From DASXRA01 sp036506155 (GTDB taxonomy: Bacteria; Actinomycetota; Actinomycetes; Mycobacteriales; Jatrophihabitantaceae), in assembly GCA_036506155.1 (NCBI GenBank), contig DASXSF010000108.1, positions 62,001 through 126,000 on the forward strand: a stretch of DNA of 64,000 nt, in the 5' to 3' direction. The stretch's first letter is position 1. Every line of letters starts with the position of its first letter. The notes beneath the pieces are model-generated. The model did not search any database. It was given only the letters and a program-made list of their open reading frames with translations, and was not told the DNA's origin. Below are positions 7,564 through 15,498 of the stretch, piece after piece. Both the position numbers and the translations under genes were made by a program.

Positions 7564-8337
7564 GTGAGCGATGACCCGTTCGTCGTCGCCGGCGTCGAGT
7601 TGGCATCCCGGCTGATCCTCGGCACCGGAGGCGCGCCGAGCATGCGCGTCGTCGACGAGGTGATCGCCGCGTCAGGTACCGCGATGTGCACGGTGGCGAT
7701 GCGCCGCGCCTCCCCCGGCACGAGCGGCTCGATCATCGACGTGCTCGAACGCCGCCGCGTGCGCATTCTTCCGAACACCGCCGGATGCCGCACCGCGCAG
7801 GAGGCCGTGCGCACCGCGCAGCTCGCCCGCGAGGCGCTGCGCACCGACTGGGTGAAGCTCGAGGTGGTCGCCGACGACCGTACCCTGCTCCCGGACGCCG
7901 TCGAGCTGCTCGACGCCGCGGAAACCCTTGTGGCACAAGGGTTTACCGTGCTCCCGTACACGAACGACGACCCGGTGCTGGCGCGCCGCCTCCAGCAGGC
8001 CGGCTGCGTGGCGGTCATGCCGCTGGGCTCGCCGATCGGCAGCGGGCTGGGCATCCTCAACCCGCACAACATCGAGCTGATCGTCGCCGAAGCGCAGGTT
8101 CCCGTGATCCTCGACGCGGGCATCGGCACGGCGTCCGACGCCGCGCTTGCGATGGAACTCGGCTGCGCCGGCGTGCTGCTCGCATCGTCGGTGACCCGCG
8201 CCCAGCAGCCCGCCGCAATGGCTACCGCCGTCGCCGCCGCGGTCACAGCCGGGCGGCTGGCCCGCCTTGCCGGGCGGATCCCCAAGCGCTACCACGCGCA
8301 GGCCTCCTCACCGACCGAGGGCATGGCCGTGCTGTAA
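7564..8337 (+). CDS. thiG: thiazole synthase ThiG
   Basis: 257 residues from a GTG preceded by the strong site AAGGAGG; upstream in-frame sequence lies inside thiS and is rejected. ThiG condenses DXP, iminoglycine and ThiS-thiocarboxylate to the thiazole phosphate. Family segments seen: FVVAGVELASRLILGTGGAPS, TVAMRR, ILPNTAGCRTAQEAVRTAQLARE, WVKLEVV with the Schiff-base lysine, VLPYTNDDPVLARRL, VMPLGSPIGSGLG and VILDAGIGTASDAALAMELG (phosphate site). DXP could be supplied by the dxs product encoded at about 49-50 kb in this window. Confidence 0.96.
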   Translation: MSDDPFVVAGVELASRLILGTGGAPSMRVVDEVIAASGTAMCTVAMRRASPGTSGSIIDVLERRRVRILPNTAGCRTAQEAVRTAQLAREALRTDWVKLEVVADDRTLLPDAVELLDAAETLVAQGFTVLPYTNDDPVLARRLQQAGCVAVMPLGSPIGSGLGILNPHNIELIVAEAQVPVILDAGIGTASDAALAMELGCAGVLLASSVTRAQQPAAMATAVAAAVTAGRLARLAGRIPKRYHAQASSPTEGMAVL

Positions 8338-8340
8338 TCC

Positions 8341-8428
8341 GTCAATCCGCGGGAGCTCGCGAGGGCTGAGAGGGCGATGCGTCGCCGACCGCCGAACCTG
8401 ACCGGGTAATGCCGGCGTAGGGAGTGAC
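8341..8428 (+). promoter_or_regulatory. TPP riboswitch upstream of cytX, with the Shine-Dalgarno in the closing helix
   Basis: The THI signature is complete: GCGGGAGCTCGC, GGGCTGAGAGGGC, GAACCTGACCGGGTAATG and CCGGCGTAGGGAG. GTCA at 8341-8344 pairs with TGAC at 8425-8428 and TC/GA pairs extend it past one mismatch, giving the P1 closing helix. The GGAG at 8421-8424 lies in or next to that helix and is six bases from the ATG at 8431, so TPP binding should hide the ribosome binding site directly without a separate expression platform. The aptamer begins three bases after the thiG stop. Confidence 0.95.
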
Positions 8429-8430
8429 AC

Positions 8431-9765
8431 ATGACCACCGTCAACGAACGATCCGCCGCTGCCGAGGTGCCGGCGACGCTTGCCGAGCCGGCACCGCGCA
8501 CGCTGCGTGGCGTCGATGTCGGGGCGCTGTGGGCCAACCTCGGGGTCAGCCTGCTCGGTTTCACCGGCGCGATCTTCGTGCTCGTCCCGGTCAGCACACC
8601 GATGTCGCTGGCCGCGGCCGGCACCGCGCTGCTGGTCGGGACCGTGCTCGGCGCGCTCGGCATCGCCGCGGCGGGACTCCCGGGGCAGGCCACCGGCGCG
8701 CCGTCGATGGTGTTGTTGCGGGGGCTGTTCGGTACGAGGGCGTCGTATGTGCCGACGGTGCTCAATGTCGTCCAGCTCGTCGGCTGGACGACGTTCGAGC
8801 TGGTGACGATCGGCACCGCGATGCACCAGATCGCAGGCGACGTCCCGCGCTGGGCGTATATCCTCGCCGGCGGCGCGATCACCACGCTGCTCGCACTACG
8901 GCCGCTCGGCTGGATCCGGGTGCTGCGCAAGTACGTCACGGTCGCCGTGGTAATCGCGCTGGGATACCTGTTCGTACAGCTGCTTCGCCACCCGCTCCCC
9001 AGCCTGAGCCACGGTTCCTGGAGCGGGTTCTGGATCGCCGTCGACACCGTAGTGGGGGTGTCCGTGTCCTGGGTGCCGCTCGCTTCGGACTACACGCGGC
9101 ACGCCCGCTCGGCGCGGGCGGCGTTCGCCGGCACGTTCGTCGGTTACTCGATCACCCAGATCGCCTGTTACGCACTGGGGCTGGTTGCGCTCGTCACCGT
9201 CGCCGAGAGCGACCCGAACCAGATCTTCGGCGCGTTCATGGCCGTGCCCCTGGGCACCCTGGCGTTCGCCGTGCTCGCCGTGCGCGAGCTCGACCAGTCC
9301 TTCGCCGACACCTACTCCACCGCGGTGTCGCTGCAGAACTTCCGTCCGCGCTGGGACCGGCGTGCTCTCGCGCTGGGAGTCGGCGCCGTCGCCACCATCT
9401 GCGCCCTTGCACTGAACATCGCCGACTACGAGAACTTCCTGCTGCTGATCGGCTCGGTGTTCGTGCCGCTACTGGGCGTACTGCTTGTCGACTACTTCGT
9501 GCTGTCCCGGCGCCATTGGGACCTCGGAGACGACGTCCCGGTGCGCTGGGCGATGCTCGCAGCGTGGGGGCTCGGCTTCGTCACCTACCAACTGATCAAC
9601 CCTGGCACCTTGTCGTGGTGGGCGGACGCATGGGAGCACCTCCGGTCCTGGCTGCACTTCACCCCGCAGTCGTGGATGAGTGCGTCGCTGCTGTCGTTCG
9701 TCGTTGCCGCTGTGGCAACCGTGCTGATCGGTGCCCTTGCCGGCGAGGGCAGAATGCGGGAGTGA
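8431..9765 (+). CDS. cytX: CytX-like NCS1 permease, putative HMP transporter
   Basis: 444 residues with about twelve membrane segments. The N-terminal WANLGVSLLGFTGAIF and the segment GQATGAPSMVLLRGLFG match NCS1 cytosine/purine permeases, and DTVVGVSVSWVPLASDYTRHARS is the conserved internal loop of the CytX branch. CytX is assigned in the literature as a hydroxymethylpyrimidine transporter on the basis of repeated linkage to TPP riboswitches, which is also the case here. Translation starts at the ATG eight bases after the riboswitch GGAG. The psuG start codon overlaps its stop (GTGA). Confidence 0.9.
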   Translation: MTTVNERSAAAEVPATLAEPAPRTLRGVDVGALWANLGVSLLGFTGAIFVLVPVSTPMSLAAAGTALLVGTVLGALGIAAAGLPGQATGAPSMVLLRGLFGTRASYVPTVLNVVQLVGWTTFELVTIGTAMHQIAGDVPRWAYILAGGAITTLLALRPLGWIRVLRKYVTVAVVIALGYLFVQLLRHPLPSLSHGSWSGFWIAVDTVVGVSVSWVPLASDYTRHARSARAAFAGTFVGYSITQIACYALGLVALVTVAESDPNQIFGAFMAVPLGTLAFAVLAVRELDQSFADTYSTAVSLQNFRPRWDRRALALGVGAVATICALALNIADYENFLLLIGSVFVPLLGVLLVDYFVLSRRHWDLGDDVPVRWAMLAAWGLGFVTYQLINPGTLSWWADAWEHLRSWLHFTPQSWMSASLLSFVVAAVATVLIGALAGEGRMRE

Positions 9766-10661
9766 GCCTCCATCCGGAAGTAGCCGAAGCCCTCACGGCA
9801 GGCGCTCCCGTCGTGGCTCTCGAAAGCACGATCATCAGCCACGGGTTACCTCGCCCGCAGAACGTGCAGGTCGCCCGTGATGTCGAAGCCGAGGTGCGCG
9901 CGGCGGGCGCGGTCCCAGCCACCATCGCGATACTCGACGGCGAGGTTTGCATCGGCCTGGACGATGCCGCGCTGCGCCGGATCGCCTGCGACGACGGCGT
10001 CGTCAAGGCGAGCGTGCGGGATCTTGCCGCCGTCGCCGCCCAGCGTGGCACCGCGGCCACCACGGTGGCGTCGACGGCGCATCTCGCCGCGCACGCGGGC
10101 ATTGCGGTGCTCGCCACCGGCGGCCTCGGCGGCGTGCACCGGCAGGCCCGCGACTCATGGGACGAATCGGCCGATCTCTACACGCTGTCGCGCACGCGGA
10201 TTCTCGTCGTGTGCTCCGGCGTCAAGTCCATCCTCGACGTCGCGGCCACCCTCGAGCGGCTGGAGACCCTGAACGTCGCCGTGCTCGGCTACCGCACCGA
10301 CCGGTTCCCCGGTTTCTACCTGGCTGACTCCGGCCACCCGCTGAACTGGCGGGTTGACACACCTGCGAAGGTGGCGGCTGTGGTGCACGCCCGGCGAGCT
10401 CTCCATACGGACGGGTACGGAATGGTGCTGGCCAATCCGGCTCCGGAGCCGCTGGACGCGACGTTGCATCAACGCGTCCTCGCATCGGCACTGCAAGCCG
10501 CCCAAACGGCCGGTGTCCGCGGCAAGGACGTCACCCCGTTCCTGCTGGACCACTTCCACCGCGAGAGCGGCGGTGCATCACTGGCGGCGAACGTCGCACT
10601 GGTGCGTGCCAACGCCCGTCTCGCCGCGCAGGTTGCCGTGCAGCTCGCCGAGCCGCGATGA
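9762..10661 (+). CDS. psuG: pseudouridine-5'-phosphate glycosidase
   Basis: 299 residues from a GTG overlapping the cytX stop. PsuG (IndA fold) cleaves the C-C glycosidic bond of pseudouridine 5'-phosphate to uracil and ribose 5-phosphate. Conserved elements are present: VALESTIISHGLPRPQN at the N-terminus, ATIAILDGEVCIGL, VKASVRDLA (catalytic lysine region), TTVASTAHLAAHAGI, FATGGLGGVH-type VLATGGLGGVHR, CSGVKSILDV (second conserved lysine), and YRTDRFPGFYLADSG. Complete for the family. Being co-translated with cytX it falls under the TPP riboswitch, which is unusual for a pseudouridine enzyme. Confidence 0.93.
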   Translation: MSLHPEVAEALTAGAPVVALESTIISHGLPRPQNVQVARDVEAEVRAAGAVPATIAILDGEVCIGLDDAALRRIACDDGVVKASVRDLAAVAAQRGTAATTVASTAHLAAHAGIAVLATGGLGGVHRQARDSWDESADLYTLSRTRILVVCSGVKSILDVAATLERLETLNVAVLGYRTDRFPGFYLADSGHPLNWRVDTPAKVAAVVHARRALHTDGYGMVLANPAPEPLDATLHQRVLASALQAAQTAGVRGKDVTPFLLDHFHRESGGASLAANVALVRANARLAAQVAVQLAEPR

Positions 10662-10671
10662 GCGCTTGCGC
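10656..10671 (+). repeat. dispersed GC-rich element, copy 1
   Basis: CGATGAGCGCTTGCGC spans the psuG stop codon (TGA at 10659-10661). Near-identical sequence occurs at 11724-11748 and 56058-56083 (both on the minus strand) and a related core upstream of dxs. It is short and partly self-complementary around AGCGCT. Confidence 0.55.
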
Positions 10672-10746
10672 CTGCAGCTCGCCGACCGCTACCCCCAAGG
10701 CTGCGCCGGCAATCCGCGCAGAGCGGCACCTCCTGGCGGTTGAGAA

Positions 10747-11631
10747 ATGACCCGCGTGATCTGCCTCGGCGACATCATGACCGACGTCATCGCGTGCCTG
10801 CCGGGCCCGCTCGCCATCGGCTCCGACACCCCGAGCCGCATCTCGTATCTCGGGGGCGGATCCGCCGCGAACACAGCCTGTTGGCTGGCCGCGTCGGGCG
10901 TGTCCGCAGTCATGGTCGGTCGGGTGGGCGACGACGAGCCCGGTCGCGCGGCTCAGGCACAACTGCGCGAGGCCGGCGTGGAGCTGGCTGTCACCGTCGA
11001 CCGGCACACGCCGACCGGGACATGCCTGGTCTTGAGCAGCGAGTCCGGCGAGCGGACGATGGTGCCCGACGCCGGCGCGAACGCCACGCTGCAACCCGCC
11101 GATGTTCCGGCTGATCTCTTCGTTCCGGGTGCGCATCTGCATGTGTCGGGCTACGCGCTGTTGAACTCGACCGTCCGGCCCGCGGCATTCGCGGCGATGG
11201 CCCTGGCCCGGGAACGGGGCTTGACGGTCTCCGTGGACGCGGCGTCGGCGGCGCTGATCCAAGCGGTGGGGCTTCAGATGTTGTCGTGGATCGGGCAGCC
11301 GACGCCGCTGTTAGCGAACGCCGAGGAGGCGCAGGCGCTCAGCGGCCACGCCGACCCCTACGATGCCGCTCGCGCTCTGTCGTTCCACTGTGGACAGTGC
11401 GTGGTCAAGCTTGGCCGGGACGGTGCGCTATGGGCAGAGAGCGGCCAAGCGATCGCTGTGCCCACGGTGCCGGTGCACGTGGTGGACACGACCGGTGCGG
11501 GCGACGCGTTCGCTGCCGGCTTTCTCGCCGCCCGCCTCGGCGGCATCGAACCGCTGCTGGCGATCCGGCTCGCGCACTCGTACGCCGCCCGGGCGATCAT
11601 GCACCTGGGCGGACGGCCCAGACACGATTAA
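10747..11631 (+). CDS. PfkB-family carbohydrate kinase, possible pseudouridine kinase
   Basis: 294 residues. Ribokinase-fold signatures: VICLGDIMTDVIACLP at the start, the substrate loop YLGGGSAANTACWLAASG (about 35-52), VGRVGDDEPGR, and the C-terminal DTTGAGDAFAAGFLAARL (about 246-263) with the anion hole and catalytic Asp. It follows psuG by 85 bases on the same strand. In many bacteria psuG is paired with a PfkB kinase (PsuK) that makes pseudouridine 5'-phosphate, so pseudouridine kinase is the best guess, but the family also holds adenosine, sugar and aminoimidazole-riboside kinases. No separate promoter is evident in the gap, which carries one copy of the dispersed element. Confidence 0.82.
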   Translation: MTRVICLGDIMTDVIACLPGPLAIGSDTPSRISYLGGGSAANTACWLAASGVSAVMVGRVGDDEPGRAAQAQLREAGVELAVTVDRHTPTGTCLVLSSESGERTMVPDAGANATLQPADVPADLFVPGAHLHVSGYALLNSTVRPAAFAAMALARERGLTVSVDAASAALIQAVGLQMLSWIGQPTPLLANAEEAQALSGHADPYDAARALSFHCGQCVVKLGRDGALWAESGQAIAVPTVPVHVVDTTGAGDAFAAGFLAARLGGIEPLLAIRLAHSYAARAIMHLGGRPRHD

Positions 11632-11723
11632 CTCGCCGGTTGCTGTCTCTCGGACGGCGCCCACAAGGGGCGCACGCCTCGAGCCACTCCGCGCCTTCGG
11701 CGCGGCCCGCGTCGCGGACCGGC

Positions 11724-11748
11724 GGCTCTTCGCGCGAGCGCTCATCGC
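11724..11748 (-). repeat. dispersed GC-rich element, copy 2
   Basis: Read on the minus strand this contains GATGAGCGCTCGCGCGAAGA followed by GCC. It lies in the 137-base gap between the PfkB gene and the lipoprotein gene, where both end. The same gap has the inverted pair GCGCC...GGCGC around 11690-11704, so the region may act as a transcription end for the convergent genes. Confidence 0.5.
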
Positions 11749-11768
11749 GTCGTAGCGCGCATCGGGCG

Positions 11769-12269
11769 CTAGCAGCCTGCGGGCTTGGCGCCCCCGGTCA
11801 GCGCGAGCAGTCCGCAGAACGTAGTGTCGCTGACCTTCCACCCGCCGTCTTCGTAGACAGCCGTGCCGACGGCGCTGGGCAGCGCAACCCGCCCGGCCAG
11901 CAGGACCTGGTAGTTGACGGTCGCCGCCGCGGGGCTGCTGACGAACACGCCGGTGACCTTGGCCGACGCCTGGCTGGTGCGCGGGTCCCTGCCGAACTGC
12001 TCGACCGCCGCCCGCATCGCACTGCCACGCTGCAGGTAGTCGAGCTTGTTGGCGAGAGGCGTGTCCTTGGAGAAGAACGCCACCCAGTTCTTTTTGATCT
12101 CCGCCTCGGCGGCCGTGCGGTCGAGTGACGGCGCCGTGCTCGCTGTCGGGCTGGGCGAACTCGGCGAACTCGGCGAACTCGGCGGCGTGGAGCCCGACTT
12201 CTTACCGCTGCTGCAGGACGTGAGCGCCAGGCCCACTACCAGCATCGCCGCGACCCAGGACCTCCCCAT
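11769..12269 (-). CDS. putative lipoprotein, low-molecular-weight, SnoaL/NTF2-like
   Basis: 166 residues from an ATG with AAAGGGGG a few bases upstream. A signal peptide ends in LALTSC (Cys19), a lipobox, followed by a Ser/Pro/Thr linker with repeated SSPSSP. The mature part starts AEAEIKKNWVAFFSKDTPLANKLDYLQRG and continues with alternating strands (VTGVFVSSPAAATVNYQVLLAGR, AVYEDGGWKVSDTTFCGLLAL). This order resembles small secreted actinobacterial lipoproteins of the NTF2-like type, often annotated only as hypothetical. Function unknown. It is convergent with the PfkB gene and divergent from the next gene. Confidence 0.8.
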   Translation of the reverse strand: MGRSWVAAMLVVGLALTSCSSGKKSGSTPPSSPSSPSSPSPTASTAPSLDRTAAEAEIKKNWVAFFSKDTPLANKLDYLQRGSAMRAAVEQFGRDPRTSQASAKVTGVFVSSPAAATVNYQVLLAGRVALPSAVGTAVYEDGGWKVSDTTFCGLLALTGGAKPAGC

Positions 12270-12417
12270 CGAGCCCCCTTTCACCACCGCCGGCTCCGGG
12301 CGCCACGTCGCCGGCAGCGTGCGTCGTCGTGTAATAGTCAACTCGGTTATACACAGGATGGTCGCGGCGCCGGTCGAGGGCCGACCGTGTCGCCGCCGCG
12401 TTGCGACAGAGGTGGGG

Positions 12418-12870
12418 ATGCGCGAGACCGTAAACCGCCTGCTGCGGATCGTCGCCGGGGCGCCGTTGGGCTGGGTTGTGACCGCCGCCGGCGCAGCGCT
12501 GCTCGTCGTGGGGTGGTACGGCATCTCCGGGGAGTCGGTCGTCGCCAAGCAGCTGCCGTATCTGGCCTCGGCGACCATCCCTGGCGCGGCGCTGCTGGTG
12601 GCCGGGCTCCTGGTCGCAGCGCGCGCGCAGACCGGCGAGCGCGACCGGCAGCTGCTCGCTGACCTGCACGCCGCGCTGCTCACGCCGGAACCTGCTCCGG
12701 CGCCACAGGTCACCGACGACGGCCTCTGGGCGACGGCACGTGGTCAGACGTATCACCGCGCAGGATGCCCACTCGCCCGGCACGGGGCGGACAAGATCAC
12801 CGAAGCGCAGGTGTGTCAGCGCGGCCTCGAGCCGTGCCCGGTATGCGACCCCCCGGCCGTGGACGGGTAG
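12418..12870 (+). CDS. small two-helix membrane protein with Cys/His tail
   Basis: 150 residues. I chose ATG 12418 because GAGG lies five bases upstream; an ATG at 12358 is in frame but lacks such a site. Two hydrophobic segments (about 15-35 and 45-65) are followed by a soluble tail with YHRAGCPLARHG and then CQRGLEPCPVC. This pattern of one Cys, then CxxxxxxCxxC, resembles the Ada-type metal-binding motif that follows some transporters and nucleases. The gene ends ten bases before the permease below, on the same strand, so it may belong to that ABC transporter unit. Its role is unknown; a metal or redox function is inference. Confidence 0.72.
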   Translation: MRETVNRLLRIVAGAPLGWVVTAAGAALLVVGWYGISGESVVAKQLPYLASATIPGAALLVAGLLVAARAQTGERDRQLLADLHAALLTPEPAPAPQVTDDGLWATARGQTYHRAGCPLARHGADKITEAQVCQRGLEPCPVCDPPAVDG

Positions 12871-12880
12871 GGCCGACGCG

Positions 12881-14782
12881 GTGCTCGCCGCAAACCTCGC
12901 CTTCGCCGGCCTCGGCATCGGCTGCGTCGCGGCCCTGATCGGCATCGGGCTGATCGCCACCTACCGGCTTACCGGCGTGTTCAATCTCGGCTTCGGCTCG
13001 ATCGCCATGCTCGTGGCGTACCTGCTATGGCAAATGGTGACGCAGTGGCATTGGCCGCTGTGGCCGTCCGTACTGCTCGCCGTGTTCGTCATCGCGCCGG
13101 CGATCGGGTGGGTACTCGACGCCGCGGTGTTCCGGCAGCTGCAGCGGCGCGGCGCATCCGAGGCCGAGCGGCTCGTCGCCGGTCTCGGCGTGCTCGTGCT
13201 GTGCGTCGGCATCGCCTACCTGGCGTGGGGCAGCAACGCTCGCACCAACCCGCCGCAGCTGTTCCCCACGACGGCAGTGAGCCTCGGCGGCGGCGTGCGC
13301 ATCGCCTCGAGTGTGCTGTACGACCTGGGCGCAGTACTGCTGGCGACGGTACTGACGCTCGTCGTCACACACGCCACGCGCATCGGCACCTCGATGCGGG
13401 CAGTCGTGAACGGCCGCGAACTCGCCGAGCTCGCCGGTGTCGACACCGACGCGCTGTCGGCGACGGCGGCGTCGTTCGGCAGCTTCCTCGCCGGGCTTGC
13501 CGGGGTGCTGCTCGCCACGCAGTTGCGCCTCGACCCGGTGCAGCCGACGCTCGTCGTGCTGGAGACGATGGTCGTCGCGGTGATCGCCGGCATGTCCCGG
13601 CCGGCCGTCGCCGTGGTCGCGGCGCTCGCGATCGGTGTCGCGCAAAGCGAGCTGACCTTGCTGCACTGGCAGGGCAACGCCGGCGTCGTGCTCCGGGCAC
13701 TCCAGTCGAACCTGTTCGTGGTCGCGCTGCTGATCACGGTGATCGCGCTGCCACGGCTCATCCCGGCACGAGACGGCGGGATGCGGTTCACTACCGCGGT
13801 GCCCACGCCCCGCGCGTCGGCGGGCTGGACGATCACACTCATCGTGCTGCTGCTCATGCCACTCGGGTTCAGCGCCGCCGACCTGCGCACCGCGCTGCAA
13901 CTGCCGGGGCTCGCCATCATATTCGTGTCACTGGTCGCGGTCAGTGGCTTGGCCGGCCAGATTTCCCTCGGTCAAGCGGGCTACGCCGGCCTCGGCGCGC
14001 TGGTTTGCGCCGCGTTGACCACGCACGGCAGCGTGCCGGCACTCGTCGCCATCCTGCTGGCCGGGGTCCTCGTCACGCCGGTCGGCGTGCTCACCGGCTG
14101 GCCGGCGATCCGGCGACACGGCATCGCGCTCGCGATCACGACATTCGCGGTCGGCGCGGTGGCCAGCCGATTCGTATTCGCGCAGCCCGTATTCACCTCG
14201 GACCTGCGGCTGCGCCGCCCGGGCGTGTTCGCCAGCGACCGGACGTTCTATCTTTTCGCGCTCGTAGTGCTCGGCCTCGCCGTGCTCGTCGTAGTGGCGC
14301 TGCGCGCTGGGCGCACCGGGCGGGCACTCGCTGCCATCCGCGACGACGAGGACGCGGCACGCGCCGCCGGGGTGAACGTCAGCCTGCGCAAGATCGAGGT
14401 CTTCGCGGTCGCGTCGCTGCTCGCCGGCGTCGGCGGAGCGCTGCTGGGGCAGGCTACGCAGGCGTTCGACGCCGCGACGTTCGACCCGGTGCAGGGCCTG
14501 CTGTGGTTCGGCGCGGTGGTCGTTTTCGGCAGCGGCGACATCGCCGGTGCCGTGCTCGCGGCGGGCCTGCTGCTCGGCATCGACTCGGCAACGGTGCCCG
14601 GCGCATCGGCCGCCCTGGTCGGCGTCCTGGCGCTGCTGCTCGGCCGGATGCCGGGCGGGCTGATGGCGACGCTGCGCCGTGGGGTCGGTACCGCCCGCTC
14701 CACCCCGCCGCCGCGGCCGGGACTGCGGCTCACGCCACGCGGCGAGCAGGTCGCCGCAGTGCTTCGCCGGAGCGCGACATGA
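12881..14782 (+). CDS. fused LivH-LivM type ABC transporter permease
   Basis: 633 residues from a GTG. The first half (about 1-300) is a LivH-type permease: GIGLIATYRLTGVFNLGFGSIAMLVAY is the characteristic first block, and MRAVVNGRELAELAGVD the coupling segment. The second half (about 330-610) is LivM-type: VSGLAGQISLGQAGYAGLGAL and IRDDEDAARAAGVNVSLRKIEVFAVASLLAG are its signatures. Normally these are two proteins that form the channel for branched-chain amino acids, urea or amides; here they are one chain. The stop overlaps the next ATG (ATGA). Substrate unknown. Confidence 0.92.
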   Translation: MLAANLAFAGLGIGCVAALIGIGLIATYRLTGVFNLGFGSIAMLVAYLLWQMVTQWHWPLWPSVLLAVFVIAPAIGWVLDAAVFRQLQRRGASEAERLVAGLGVLVLCVGIAYLAWGSNARTNPPQLFPTTAVSLGGGVRIASSVLYDLGAVLLATVLTLVVTHATRIGTSMRAVVNGRELAELAGVDTDALSATAASFGSFLAGLAGVLLATQLRLDPVQPTLVVLETMVVAVIAGMSRPAVAVVAALAIGVAQSELTLLHWQGNAGVVLRALQSNLFVVALLITVIALPRLIPARDGGMRFTTAVPTPRASAGWTITLIVLLLMPLGFSAADLRTALQLPGLAIIFVSLVAVSGLAGQISLGQAGYAGLGALVCAALTTHGSVPALVAILLAGVLVTPVGVLTGWPAIRRHGIALAITTFAVGAVASRFVFAQPVFTSDLRLRRPGVFASDRTFYLFALVVLGLAVLVVVALRAGRTGRALAAIRDDEDAARAAGVNVSLRKIEVFAVASLLAGVGGALLGQATQAFDAATFDPVQGLLWFGAVVVFGSGDIAGAVLAAGLLLGIDSATVPGASAALVGVLALLLGRMPGGLMATLRRGVGTARSTPPPRPGLRLTPRGEQVAAVLRRSAT

Positions 14783-15498
14783 CCGCAGCGCTGGAGGCGC
14801 GCGGGATCGCGCGCTCCTACGGGGGCCTCGTCGCAGTGGACGGCGTGGACCTGACCGTGCCGGCCGGCCGGGTGACCGCCTTGATCGGTCCGAACGGTGC
14901 GGGCAAGAGCACATTGTTCGCCTGTCTCGCCGGGCAGCTGCGTCCCGACCGCGGTCGGGTGCTGCTGGACGGACACGACGTGACTCGTCTCTCGCCGGAC
15001 GCCCGTGCCCGGCGTGGCCTGGCGCGCACGTTCCAGCGGCTAGCGATCTTCGGGTCGCTGACCGTCGCGGACAACGTGCGCATCGGCGCCGAGAACGCCG
15101 GCCGCCCCGCCGATGTGGACGAGCGGGTGGCTGCGATGCTCGATCTGCTCGGCCTGGCCGGCGTTGCTTCCGCGCGTGCATCGGCGCTGCCCACCGGTAC
15201 CTTGCGCCTGGTCGAACTGGCGCGGGCGCTGGCCGGTCAGCCCCGCGTCGTGCTCCTCGACGAGCCCACCAGTGGCCTCGACGACGAGCAGGCCGCGCGT
15301 GTGCCGGTAGCGCTGCGCGCGATGGCGAACGCCGGGCGCGCCGTGGTGATCGTCGAGCACGACCTGCCGCTCGTGTTCGCCGCGGCGGATGTGGTCCACG
15401 TGCTGGCGCGCGGTCACATCGTCGCGGCCGGCACGCCGTTGCAGGTACGCGCCGACCCCGCCACGGCTGCCGCCTTCGCGATCGGCGTCCAGCCATGA
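14779..15498 (+). CDS. LivG-type ABC transporter ATPase
   Basis: 239 residues. Walker A GPNGAGKST at 37-45, Walker B VVLLDEP with catalytic Glu about 162, and the H-loop IVEHDLPLVF are intact. The signature loop reads LPTGTLRLVELARAL (from about 137), whereas LivG proteins normally have LPYGxQR; the Gln is Leu here. It energises the fused permease together with the following LivF-like protein and overlaps both neighbours by four bases, so the three are a tightly coupled operon. Confidence 0.92.
   Translation: MTAALEARGIARSYGGLVAVDGVDLTVPAGRVTALIGPNGAGKSTLFACLAGQLRPDRGRVLLDGHDVTRLSPDARARRGLARTFQRLAIFGSLTVADNVRIGAENAGRPADVDERVAAMLDLLGLAGVASARASALPTGTLRLVELARALAGQPRVVLLDEPTSGLDDEQAARVPVALRAMANAGRAVVIVEHDLPLVFAAADVVHVLARGHIVAAGTPLQVRADPATAAAFAIGVQP

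Noticed and set aside
8424..10661. A 745-codon frame covering cytX in another frame and psuG
   Set aside because: The first two thirds are Arg/Pro-rich out-of-frame translation of cytX; only the part from 9762 is a real protein (PsuG). It is not a fusion.
12358..12418. Upstream ATG 12358 for the two-helix membrane protein
   Set aside because: No ribosome binding site and an Arg-rich extension; ATG 12418 has GAGG at the right distance.
13027..15498. Long frame of 823 codons over the permease and LivG genes
   Set aside because: Only the part from 14779 is real (ATPase). The rest is a shadow of the fused permease.
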